Assembly (NCBI GenBank): GCA_019416065.1
Contig: DXYB01000013.1
Span: 1-44,754, forward strand
Direction of reading: 5' to 3'
DNA from: Acidaminococcus sp.
Lineage (GTDB): Bacteria > Bacillota > Negativicutes > Acidaminococcales > Acidaminococcaceae
DNA: 44,754 nt
The notes below the pieces were generated by a model. It saw nothing but the letters and a program-made list of their open reading frames with translations. It was not told the DNA's origin and searched no databases. The position numbers were made by a program, and so were the translations under genes. Below, piece after piece: positions 24,692 through 32,143 of the stretch. Position 1 is the first letter of the stretch, and every line of letters begins with the position of its first letter.

Positions 24692-24726
24692 AAAAAGTCA
24701 AATTATTTTTCGTTTTTTTGACTTTT
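24692..24726 (-). terminator. Possible terminator overlapping the CYTH gene end
   Basis: AAAAGTCAAA and TTTGACTTTT (24693-24702 and 24717-24726) pair across the last codons of the CYTH gene. On the minus strand the hairpin runs into UUUUUGACUUUU. It is AT-rich and therefore weak. Confidence 0.45.
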
Positions 24727-25344
24727 ATTTTTCTTGTTTTCTAAAAGTGCCAATCCTCTGGCTAGCTTACTCCGATTTTCCGGTTGTAGCGGAACCATAA
24801 CTTGCAGATCTTTCACAAAAGCAAGGGTCGCCTCCATGTTCCCTCTCTTGCATTCCACTTCCACTTCTGCCAGGGGTTCCTTGTTCCCGCCAGCGCAAAT
24901 TGTGCCGCGATCCAGTGCTACTTCTGCCTGATTTCCTTGCCCCAAGTCCAGCAGCGCCAGATGACGGGTAAAAGAGACTGTACAAAACGGTTCCCAAGAT
25001 TTTCCTTTTAATAAGGAACACAGTTGCGCATCCATCGCAGGAGAAAACCCTTTTCCCACGGGAAATGGCTGCGTAACAGGCACCGTATATTCTTCTCGCA
25101 GGGAAATCCCGTTATGGGTAGTTCCCTTGGTTTTTACCGTTGCTTCCCATTGCTTTCCGTTGATCTGACGAATCCGATACGCTAGCCCTGCCTTTGTTAG
25201 CACCATATCCGGCGTATCATAATATACGTTTTGCAGTTCCACAAATTTTTCCGTACCAGGCAGGATATGCTCTTGGATAAGCGGCAGTGAAAATAGTTTC
25301 TTCCATCCTTCTGAAGTGGATACCAGTTTAATTTCCTTTTCCAT
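24703..25344 (-). CDS. CYTH-domain triphosphatase
   Basis: CYTH enzymes fold into a tunnel that binds tripolyphosphate or nucleoside triphosphates through an EXEXK signature. Here it is at the very N-terminus (Glu2, Glu4, Lys6 in MEKEIKL). Further charged strands follow: YDTPDMVLTKAGLAYRIRQ, WEATVKTKG, REEYTVPV and AEVEVECKRG, the expected order for a bacterial inorganic triphosphatase without the CHAD domain. The lysine-rich C-terminus is unassigned. Its start overlaps the end of the Rrf2 gene by 17 bases, so the two are co-translated. Confidence 0.88.
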   Translation of the reverse strand: MEKEIKLVSTSEGWKKLFSLPLIQEHILPGTEKFVELQNVYYDTPDMVLTKAGLAYRIRQINGKQWEATVKTKGTTHNGISLREEYTVPVTQPFPVGKGFSPAMDAQLCSLLKGKSWEPFCTVSFTRHLALLDLGQGNQAEVALDRGTICAGGNKEPLAEVEVECKRGNMEATLAFVKDLQVMVPLQPENRSKLARGLALLENKKNKSQKNEK

Positions 25345-25783
25345 TTCTGTCCATCCCCGAAAGCTTCCACTTTTCTTTCTGCTGCGTCACCAAATCCTGC
25401 AAGGTCGTATTATCTATAATAGCATCCACCGCACTTTGGATCTGCTTCCACAAATCCAGCGTGGGGCACTGGTTTTCTCGGCTGCAGGCCTTATGGCCCG
25501 GTTCCAGGCAGGTCACAGGCGCTAGTGTACCTTCTACGGCCCGGAGAATCTCCCCCACGGTATACGCCCTCGGTCGCCGTACTAACTTATACCCACCCAA
25601 AGACCCCCTGGTACTTTTCACCAATTTAGCCCGTGATAGCTGGGTAATAATCTGTTCCAAATATTTTTCCGAGATTTCTTGCCGCTGGGAAACACTTTTA
25701 ATAGGAACATACGCTTCCTGTCCATTAATAGCTAAATCAATCATCAAACGCAACGCATAGCGCCCTTTTGTGGAAATCTTCAT
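25328..25783 (-). CDS. Rrf2-family regulator, IscR-like
   Basis: The 151-residue protein has the Rrf2 winged helix (KISTKGRYALRLMIDLAING at the start, SEKYLEQIITQLSRAKLVKS, then RGSLGGYKL as the wing). Cys92, Cys100 and Cys106 are spaced nearly as in IscR, whose three cysteines hold a [2Fe-2S] cluster. This makes an iron-sulfur or redox sensor likely. It is the first gene of a two-gene unit with the CYTH protein. A near-consensus promoter overlapped by a perfect 9-9-9 inverted repeat lies just upstream, which suggests autorepression. Confidence 0.9.
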   Translation of the reverse strand: MKISTKGRYALRLMIDLAINGQEAYVPIKSVSQRQEISEKYLEQIITQLSRAKLVKSTRGSLGGYKLVRRPRAYTVGEILRAVEGTLAPVTCLEPGHKACSRENQCPTLDLWKQIQSAVDAIIDNTTLQDLVTQQKEKWKLSGMDRNGKGN

Positions 25784-25834
25784 TGCTGTTCTCCTTACTC
25801 TTCTGCATTTATCCGTTTGCCTTGGTGCATCTCA

Positions 25835-25873
25835 ATTTTCTATCATTGTACTATAGAAAATAAGCCCTGTCCA
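25835..25873 (-). promoter_or_regulatory. Promoter with overlapping palindrome for the Rrf2 gene
   Basis: On the minus strand TGGACA (25868-25873) and TACAAT (25845-25850) are 17 bases apart. ATTTTCTAT (25835-25843) and ATAGAAAAT (25853-25861) are perfect nine-base complements with a nine-base spacer centred on the -10 box, a natural site for a dimeric repressor. Confidence 0.75.
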
Positions 25874-25925
25874 TGCAGTAACCCTCGGGCGCCGCCTGTG
25901 ACAGGGCGTTTTAGGGAAAAACAGC

Positions 25926-25954
25926 TTGCGCTGCCCCTTTATTTGGATTATAAT
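25926..25954 (+). promoter_or_regulatory. Promoter of tRNA-Ala
   Basis: A perfect TATAAT (25949-25954) lies 17 bases after TTGCGC (25926-25931) and starts 17 bases before the mature tRNA. The -35 box is weak. Confidence 0.6.
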
Positions 25955-25965
25955 AACAACGTATC

Positions 25966-26041
25966 GGGGCATTAGCTCAGCTGGGAGAGCGCAAGGTTCG
26001 CAATCTTGAGGTCGGGGGTTCGATCCCCCCATGCTCCACCA
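25966..26041 (+). tRNA. tRNA-Ala, anticodon CGC
   Basis: The 76-base cloverleaf has a seven-base acceptor stem (GGGGCAT with ATGCTCC) containing the G3-U70 wobble that identifies alanine tRNAs, the usual D-arm AGCTCAGCTGGGAGAGC, a five-base anticodon stem around TTCGCAA (anticodon CGC, reading GCG), T-loop GGTTCGATCCC and an encoded 3' CCA (26039-26041). Confidence 0.95.
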
Positions 26042-26052
26042 AATAAAAATGC

Positions 26053-26085
26053 AATCCTCACACAGGGCTTGACTGTGTGAGGATT
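26053..26085 (+). terminator. Intrinsic terminator of tRNA-Ala
   Basis: AATCCTCACACAG (26053-26065) pairs perfectly with CTGTGTGAGGATT (26073-26085) around a seven-base loop and is followed by TTTATTG. Confidence 0.93.
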
Positions 26086-26171
26086 TTTATTGTACTAGTA
26101 ACTTAACGCTATCCGTAATCCCCTACGTGCATGCCATAAGTGAAAAGTAGTAGGCAGTATGTGGTCCCTTC

Positions 26172-27152
26172 CTATCCTGTAATCAAGTCTGCCATCTCTT
26201 GTACGGAGATGCCATAGATCGCTCCTTCTAGCCCACCTGCTTGCATAGCTTGTAGTACTGCCTCCCGTTCATACCGGCAATGGACCAGCGTTTTTTCCAG
26301 CGTAGCAGGATCCACCGTAGCGAAAAAATCGCCATAAATAGCAGCGTCCCGGATGATCCCTCGGACCACTTCCAACTTCGCCTGCATCTTGCCGCCGGCA
26401 AAACGACCGGTGCGTTCCATATTAAAGCGGGGATTTTTCCCATAAATGTTATCCCAGCCGGAAAATTTTTCCCGGGCAAGGTCCTTGGCGCGAGCTATAT
26501 CTTCTTGCGTGAGCTGATACTGCGTCCCCTCCACCCCCAGGATCTCTTTGACCATACACGCCTTAAACGCCTGTCCATCCATGGGATGTGGCAGATGTTC
26601 TGCAATATTGGTAACCCGCTCCCGTACGGAGCGAATGCTTTTAGAATAAATTTTGTACGTATCCACCGTAGTCGCCTCTACCATGCGTTCAATATCCGTT
26701 GCAAAAAGAAGCGACCCATGGTGCACCAGGCAATCTCCCAAACGATACTGGGCATTACCGGAAAATTTGCGACCAGCAATGGTCAAATCGTTACGCCCGT
26801 TAAACATTGCATTTACGCCCATACTGCGCAATGCGGCAAGAACAGGTTGAATATATTGCTGAAATTCTATTTGCCGTGTATTGTTGTGCTGAATAAAAGA
26901 AAACTGCCATCCGCCCAGGTCCGTATAAATAGTCCCACCGCCGGACATACGCCGCACCAGGTGGATGCCGTTTTCCGCTGCGTAAGATTGGTCAATCTCT
27001 TCTACCACGTTCTGGTATTTGCCCACCATCAGAGTGGGCGTCGTCTGCCAGAACAGAAATACTGTATCTGGCAGACATTTTTCTACAGCGAAATAATTTT
27101 CCACTCCAAAATTATAGTACACGTCAGTAGAACCAGTTTCCACATAGATCAT
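26172..27152 (-). CDS. lplA: Lipoate-protein ligase (first copy)
   Basis: Lipoate-protein ligase activates lipoate (or octanoate) with ATP and joins it to a lysine of lipoyl domains. The start is ATG at 27150-27152, overlapping the lipA stop in an ATGA junction, and gives 326 residues. The catalytic core shows HLVRRMSGGGTIYTDLGGW, NDLTIAGRKFSGNAQYRLG with the reactive lysine, and HHGSLLFATD, followed by a C-terminal accessory domain (about 245-326). It is the last gene of the aco/lipoate operon. A second, divergent ligase lies at 28289-29236. Confidence 0.93.
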   Translation of the reverse strand: MIYVETGSTDVYYNFGVENYFAVEKCLPDTVFLFWQTTPTLMVGKYQNVVEEIDQSYAAENGIHLVRRMSGGGTIYTDLGGWQFSFIQHNNTRQIEFQQYIQPVLAALRSMGVNAMFNGRNDLTIAGRKFSGNAQYRLGDCLVHHGSLLFATDIERMVEATTVDTYKIYSKSIRSVRERVTNIAEHLPHPMDGQAFKACMVKEILGVEGTQYQLTQEDIARAKDLAREKFSGWDNIYGKNPRFNMERTGRFAGGKMQAKLEVVRGIIRDAAIYGDFFATVDPATLEKTLVHCRYEREAVLQAMQAGGLEGAIYGISVQEMADLITG

Positions 27153-28003
27153 GGCAGGTCCTCCAACGCTTCCCAGGCCCGGTAGGAACTGCGCACCAAT
27201 GGGGCGGACGCCAGATAACGGAATCCTTTGGCGAGCGCCATGTCTTTCCAGCGCTGAAAATCGTCCGGCGTGGCATAGCGCACTAGTGGATAATGTTGTG
27301 GCGTAGGCGGCAAATATTGTCCAATGGTGAGAATATCGCATCCGGTCGTGCGAATATCATCCATAAGGCCCTCAATCTGCGCTTCTGTTTCCCCCATGCC
27401 CACCATAAATCCAGTTTTGGTTAAAAGCGCAGGATATTTTTCTTTGCTATAGCGCAATACGTCCAAAGAACGTTCATAATTCGCCTGGGGACGTACTTTT
27501 TTTTGCAGTTCTTTTACGGTCTCCACATTGTGGTTTAAGACGTTCGGATGAGAGGCCAGCACGTGGTCCAATGCCTCTTTGTTCCCTTGCAGGTCAGAGA
27601 TCAGTGTTTCTATCGTAGTCTTCGGGCAAAGGGAGCGAATCGCTTGCACGCAACACACAAATTGAAAAGCGCCTCCGTCTGGCAGGTCATCCCGGGTGGA
27701 ACAGGTGAGTACCACATGGTGCAAGCCCATTTTTTGCACGGCCCGAGCAATATGCTCTGGCTCTAAGGGATTGGGAGGTAGTGGTTTTCCTGTGGTCACG
27801 TTGCAAAAGCGGCAGTTCCGGGTACAAATATCCCCCAGGATCAAAAATGTCGCCGTATGTTTCCGGTAGCATTCTCCCAGATTGGGACAATTGGCGGCAG
27901 TACATACGGTATGCAGACCCAGTGCTCCCAAAAGGGAAGCAACTTCCGTTACTGCCTCCTGGTTATAACGGACTTTCAGCCACTGTGGTTTTCTTTCCAT
28001 CAT
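27149..28003 (-). CDS. lipA: Lipoyl synthase
   Basis: LipA is a radical-SAM enzyme that inserts two sulfur atoms into protein-bound octanoate. The 284-residue protein has both cluster motifs: the auxiliary CTAANCPNLGEC (about residues 34-45) and the radical-SAM CTRNCRFC (about 61-68), and a late RSSY near the C-terminus. It overlaps the stand-alone lipoyl gene by 41 bases upstream and the lplA start by four bases downstream, so translation of the three is coupled. Being fed by neighbouring ligases suggests that it can convert octanoylated carriers made here. Confidence 0.95.
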   Translation of the reverse strand: MMERKPQWLKVRYNQEAVTEVASLLGALGLHTVCTAANCPNLGECYRKHTATFLILGDICTRNCRFCNVTTGKPLPPNPLEPEHIARAVQKMGLHHVVLTCSTRDDLPDGGAFQFVCCVQAIRSLCPKTTIETLISDLQGNKEALDHVLASHPNVLNHNVETVKELQKKVRPQANYERSLDVLRYSKEKYPALLTKTGFMVGMGETEAQIEGLMDDIRTTGCDILTIGQYLPPTPQHYPLVRYATPDDFQRWKDMALAKGFRYLASAPLVRSSYRAWEALEDLP

Positions 28004-28247
28004 GTTCTCCCTGTACTTCCACTGTCGCTACAGGCGCCCCTACCGCTACGCTATCTCCTTCCCCCACCAGCTGTTTTCGCAATACGCCAGGCTCTGTGGC
28101 TTCCATTTGGTTGACCACTTTCTCGGTTTCCATTTCATACAAAGGATCCCCCGCCGCAAACGCTTCGCCTTCTTCTTTGAGCCAGGCACATAAAATGCCT
28201 TCCTTCATTTCTGGGCGCAGCTTTGGCATATATAATTTCTTTTCCAT
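27963..28247 (-). CDS. Stand-alone lipoyl carrier protein
   Basis: The 94 residues are a single lipoyl/biotinyl domain: MPKLRPEMKEGILCAWLKEEGE, then the modification site EMETEKVVNQMEATEPG with Lys43, and the last strand VGAPVATVEV. The closing 20 residues are charged and unstructured. It has no catalytic or subunit-binding domain, so it can only carry an arm. The gene lies between a ligase and lipoyl synthase and overlaps lipA by 41 bases. It may serve as a lipoate donor or scaffold for the E2, or be part of another lipoate-dependent system. The function is inferred. Confidence 0.85.
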   Translation of the reverse strand: MEKKLYMPKLRPEMKEGILCAWLKEEGEAFAAGDPLYEMETEKVVNQMEATEPGVLRKQLVGEGDSVAVGAPVATVEVQGEHDGKKTTVAESPL

Positions 28248-28288
28248 ACCGTGTTCCCTTCTTCATCTTTTTCCAACTTCTTCATGCA

Positions 28289-29236
28289 CTACAGTAAGAA
28301 TGACAATAGCTCGCTAGCGTGCTCTCCTGCAAGACCCCCGCAAACATGTTCCAGCTTTTCCGGATCAAAGTAAGAACCAAGCAAGGCATCTTCTGCCATT
28401 TTAGCATCTAGCGTCATGCATTGCACCTTGCAACGGGAAAAAATTCCTTTATGGACTTCATAGGAAACAGCAATCGGCTGCCCTAAAAAGATACCTTCTT
28501 TTTCATAGGAAAAGTCCGGTGTTTTCCCCCATGTCCACTCCCAGCTCTGGTATTTCTCTCTGCATAGATGCCACACCTCTTCCTGCTGTGCCAGTGTCAG
28601 CGTAATCGGCTGCGCATGATCCCCCACAATCTTCTTAAGTAATACCTCTTGGAAAGTCGTGATGTCCATGGACGGCTGCAGGTATTCGCAAATGTTTGTT
28701 ACTGCACACAGGGCAGAAGAAGTACTTTTGGTTTGAAAGCAGGGATTCTTATGTCGCATGGTCATTTCTTGCAACTGGTCTAACTCCGTTTGAAACAGTA
28801 ATGTTCCATGATGCAACAGTCGCCCCCTGGCGCTGCGCTGAGCACTTCCAGATATCTTTTTCTTAGCAATAACAATATCGCAGATACCACTCTGGCTGGC
28901 AGCAATCCCCATATCCCGCAAGGCAGTCAGTACGGGTTCAAGACACGCCGCATAATCCACCAGGCCATGGGGTGAGAGCATGTACGTATAATTGACATTT
29001 CCCAAATCATGATAGACCGTACCACCCCCGGAAATACGCCGCACGACAGGAATGCCTTTACGGCGCAGGAGTGGTACGGAAACTTCCCTGCAAATATTCT
29101 GGTAGCGTCCTACCACCACGACCGGCTGGTTGCGCCAAAGATAGAACAGGGCATCATCTACCACATGGGTAAATAGATACTCTTCCAGTGCCTGGTTATA
29201 AAATGGATCGGTACAGTGATTATAAAATGTCAACAT
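28289..29236 (-). CDS. Lipoate-protein ligase (second copy)
   Basis: The 315-residue protein is a second LplA-family ligase: IPVVRRISGGGTVYHDLGNV, CDIVIAKKKISGSAQRSARG with the catalytic lysine, and LLHHGTLLFQTELD, then the C-terminal accessory region. It differs clearly from the copy at 26172-27152, so the two probably prefer different donors (lipoate and octanoate) or different acceptors. It lies between lpdA and the stand-alone lipoyl protein. Confidence 0.9.
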   Translation of the reverse strand: MLTFYNHCTDPFYNQALEEYLFTHVVDDALFYLWRNQPVVVVGRYQNICREVSVPLLRRKGIPVVRRISGGGTVYHDLGNVNYTYMLSPHGLVDYAACLEPVLTALRDMGIAASQSGICDIVIAKKKISGSAQRSARGRLLHHGTLLFQTELDQLQEMTMRHKNPCFQTKSTSSALCAVTNICEYLQPSMDITTFQEVLLKKIVGDHAQPITLTLAQQEEVWHLCREKYQSWEWTWGKTPDFSYEKEGIFLGQPIAVSYEVHKGIFSRCKVQCMTLDAKMAEDALLGSYFDPEKLEHVCGGLAGEHASELLSFLL

Positions 29237-29299
29237 ACTATGCTATCCTCGGTTATTTTGATCTGCGCAGTCGCAAATAGGGCGTTTGCTTTTTCTCGC

Positions 29300-30715
29300 C
29301 TACTTGTTTAGGGTATGGATTGCCCGTTTTTCCAAATGCAGCGTCGCTTCCCGTACTGCCTCCGAAACGGTAGGATGGGAGTGAATGGTGGAAATGATTT
29401 CATCAGCAGTGGCTTCTAGTCTTAATGCCAGTGCCCCTTCACTAATCAAATCCGTTGCCCGAGGCCCGATCATATGCATGCCCAGGATTTCCCCATACTT
29501 CACGTCAGAAATAATCTTGACAAGCCCTTCTCCTCCATTTAAGATAAGGGATTTCCCATTTGCGCTCAGCGGGAATTTCCCGACTTTGTAATCTATCCCC
29601 TTGGCTTTGCACTGTTCTTCCGTAAGACCCACGGAGGCTGCTTCCGGCTCCATGTACACACAGGTGGGGTTGGTCTTTTCGTCATAAATAGCGCGCCCAC
29701 CCATAATATTTTCTGCCGCGACTTCGCCCATGGCGCTAGCAGTATGGGCCAGTTGTGCGTAGCCATACACGCAGTCCCCAATTGCATACACGCCAGGCAC
29801 ATTGGTTTCCATACGGGCATTGACCACAATATGACCTCGTTCCGTTTGCAAGCCAGCAGCTTCCAGATGCAGCGCATTGGTATTGGCTTTCCGCCCAATT
29901 GCGACTAAAACTTTTTCCGCTTCAAAGCTAACTGTCTTACCTGTTTTGTCCTTGCAAAGCACTTTGGCTCCGACGGGAGATATCTCAATGGATTGCACCG
30001 GACATTCCAGGTGAAATTCCATGCCCATTTTTTTCATATGGGCCACGCCAATCTGTGTTAAGTCTCCATCCAACATGGGCAGCATATGATCCAGCGCTTC
30101 CACCACCGTTATTTTTGTTCCAAAAGCCGCATACGCACACGCTAGTTCCAAGCCAATAACGCCGCCACCAATGACAACCATGGTTTTAGGCAGCGTTTCC
30201 AGACTTAGTGCACCTGTGGAATCGATACAATTGGGGTTTTCCCGTAGTCCAGGAATAGGAGGACGCGCATTGACAGAACCGGTGGCTACAATAATGGCAT
30301 CGGCCGTCATTTGCTCTTTACTTCCATCCATCTTAGTTACTTCCAGTTGCTTAGGCCCTGTGAACGCAGCCTCTCCGTCGATCCGTTTTACTTTATTGAT
30401 TTTTAAAAGGCCTGCCACGCCGCTAGTTAATTGCTTGGTAATTTGATTCTTATGAGCGATAACTTGCGGGAAATTCACCTTTACATCACTTACTTCTACT
30501 CCAATCTCTTTGCCCTGATCCTTAATTTCAGATACCAGTTCCGCGGAATGCAGCAAGCATTTTGTAGGGATACATCCTATATTCAGACAAGTACCACCCA
30601 GATGCTCTTTTTCAATCACAGTAACATCTGCACCCAATTGAGCTGCCCGGATGGCAGCCACATATCCGCCAGGACCTCCGCCGATGATGAGCAGACTCTT
30701 TTTTCCCATTGCCAT
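29300..30715 (-). CDS. lpdA: Dihydrolipoyl dehydrogenase (E3)
   Basis: E3 reoxidises dihydrolipoyl groups and passes electrons through FAD to NAD+. The 471 residues show the FAD site GGGPGGYVAAIRAAQLGADV, the redox-active disulfide GGTCLNIGCIPTK, the NAD site VVIGGGVIGLELACAYAAFG, the second FAD motif GVYAIGDCVYG, and the C-terminal HSHPTVSEAVREA with the catalytic histidine. It follows acoC after a strong hairpin at 30770-30796, so its level may be lower than that of E1 and E2. Confidence 0.97.
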   Translation of the reverse strand: MAMGKKSLLIIGGGPGGYVAAIRAAQLGADVTVIEKEHLGGTCLNIGCIPTKCLLHSAELVSEIKDQGKEIGVEVSDVKVNFPQVIAHKNQITKQLTSGVAGLLKINKVKRIDGEAAFTGPKQLEVTKMDGSKEQMTADAIIVATGSVNARPPIPGLRENPNCIDSTGALSLETLPKTMVVIGGGVIGLELACAYAAFGTKITVVEALDHMLPMLDGDLTQIGVAHMKKMGMEFHLECPVQSIEISPVGAKVLCKDKTGKTVSFEAEKVLVAIGRKANTNALHLEAAGLQTERGHIVVNARMETNVPGVYAIGDCVYGYAQLAHTASAMGEVAAENIMGGRAIYDEKTNPTCVYMEPEAASVGLTEEQCKAKGIDYKVGKFPLSANGKSLILNGGEGLVKIISDVKYGEILGMHMIGPRATDLISEGALALRLEATADEIISTIHSHPTVSEAVREATLHLEKRAIHTLNK

Positions 30716-30769
30716 AGTCGCATATTCCTTTCCATCTCTTCAAGATTTGCACTTTCCACTTGAGCAAAA

Positions 30770-30796
30770 AGCGGACGAGGGAAACCCTCGTCCGCT
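30770..30796 (-). terminator. Strong hairpin between acoC and lpdA
   Basis: AGCGGACGAGGG (30770-30781) and CCCTCGTCCGCT (30785-30796) form a perfect 12-base GC-rich stem with a three-base loop. On the minus strand it is followed by UUUUUGC, a full intrinsic-terminator layout inside the operon. It may set the ratio between E1/E2 and the downstream lpdA and lipoate genes. Confidence 0.9.
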
Positions 30797-30801
30797 TCGC
30801 G

Positions 30802-32139
30802 TCAAATCAGCAGGAGATAAGGATTCTCCAAGAGCTCCGCCATGCGTTGCAGGAACTTGGCTGCCATAACGCCATCCACCACACGATGATCCGCCGTCAG
30901 ACTCAAATTCATCATGGGCCGAATCACGATGGCTCCCTCTCTGACCACCGGTGTATCCACAATATCGCATACACCTAAAATTGCCAGTTCTGGCTGGTTA
31001 ATAATGGGGGAGAAGCTGGTGATGCCATAGGCTCCCAGACTGGAAATTGTGAAGGTTCCTCCCGTCATATCCGCCATGGTGATCCGTCCGGACCGGGTCG
31101 CCTCAATCAGGTTCTCTGTTTCCCTGGCGATTTGTGCCAGGCCTTTGCTGTCACAGCACTTCACATTGGGAACCACCAGTCCGTCCCCTTTCGCCACCGC
31201 TAGTCCCACGTTGGCATGGCGATGACGTGTCAGCATGTTATCAGCAAAGCTGGCGTTAACATCAGGGAATTCCATTAGGACCTGTGCAGCTACTTTCATC
31301 AGGATATGGTTATACGTCAGCTTGATGCCCTGCCCTTTAAGCAGTTCCTTCAAGCGAGAACGCATTTCCTTCATGGCCGTAGCATCTACGGGACGCGTAT
31401 AGGTTACCCGGGGGGATGTACTCCAAGATAGGCTCATATTGGCTGCAATGCTACGCCGCAAGGTATTGACCTTCACGGGGGGCAGATCGTTGCTTTCGCC
31501 GGTAGCCCCGGCCTGTTTTTCGGCAGCTGCCAGCACATCCGCTTTCATGATGCGCCCATCCGCCGGGATTGTGCTCACGTCTACGCCCAGTTCCGCAGCC
31601 AATTTATCTGCCATAGGACTAGTTTTTGCGGCAACCTCTACAACAGTTTCCTGTGGTTTATTCAGATAAGTCACCACGTCTTCTATCTGGATTCTACCTT
31701 TAGGACCGGTTCCCGCTATGTTTTCCAGCGGCACGCCTTTTTCTTTGGCCAGTTTTTTAGCCGCTGGAGAAGCTAAAACCCGCTCTCCCGGTTTCCTTAC
31801 CGTGGTCTGCGTGCCTCCCGTTTCCGCTTTGGCCGGCATCACAGGAGCAGCGGGTGCGACTTCTTCTGCCGGCGCTGTTCCACCGGTAGGAATCGCTTCC
31901 CCAGCCTCCCCGATATACCCGATCACCGCTTTGCAAGGTGCCGACTCACCTTCTGGAAGTAAGATTTTCAATATAACGCCGTCGCCATCGGCTTCCACAT
32001 CGTTGGTTAATTTATCTGTCGCTACGGAAAAGAGTATGTCACCTTTTTTAACGGCGTCTCCTTCTTTCACTTTCCATTCTTCAATGGTTCCTTCCGTCAT
32101 AGTAAGCCCTAGTTTGGGCATTACAATCTCCCGTGCCAT
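30802..32139 (-). CDS. acoC: Dihydrolipoamide acetyltransferase (E2) with two E3-binding domains
   Basis: E2 moves the acyl group from E1 to CoA through a swinging lipoyl arm. The start at 32137-32139 has GGAGG upstream and gives 445 residues. Domains: one lipoyl domain (1-78, Lys43 in ATDKLTND), an Ala/Pro-rich linker, a peripheral-subunit-binding domain at about 121-158 (SPAAKKLAKEKGVPLENI), a second one at about 174-207 (MADKLAAELGVDVSTIPADG), and the catalytic domain (about 225-445) ending with ADHRVVDGVMAAKFL, whose His418 and Asp422 form the active site. Tandem subunit-binding domains are uncommon. It sits between acoX and lpdA. Confidence 0.95.
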   Translation of the reverse strand: MAREIVMPKLGLTMTEGTIEEWKVKEGDAVKKGDILFSVATDKLTNDVEADGDGVILKILLPEGESAPCKAVIGYIGEAGEAIPTGGTAPAEEVAPAAPVMPAKAETGGTQTTVRKPGERVLASPAAKKLAKEKGVPLENIAGTGPKGRIQIEDVVTYLNKPQETVVEVAAKTSPMADKLAAELGVDVSTIPADGRIMKADVLAAAEKQAGATGESNDLPPVKVNTLRRSIAANMSLSWSTSPRVTYTRPVDATAMKEMRSRLKELLKGQGIKLTYNHILMKVAAQVLMEFPDVNASFADNMLTRHRHANVGLAVAKGDGLVVPNVKCCDSKGLAQIARETENLIEATRSGRITMADMTGGTFTISSLGAYGITSFSPIINQPELAILGVCDIVDTPVVREGAIVIRPMMNLSLTADHRVVDGVMAAKFLQRMAELLENPYLLLI

Positions 32140-32143
32140 CGTT

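Noticed and set aside
25864..25908. GCCCTGT ... ACAGGGC repeat between the Rrf2 gene and the tRNA
   Set aside because: The arms are short for a 31-base loop and no plus-strand gene ends nearby, so a terminator call is not supported.
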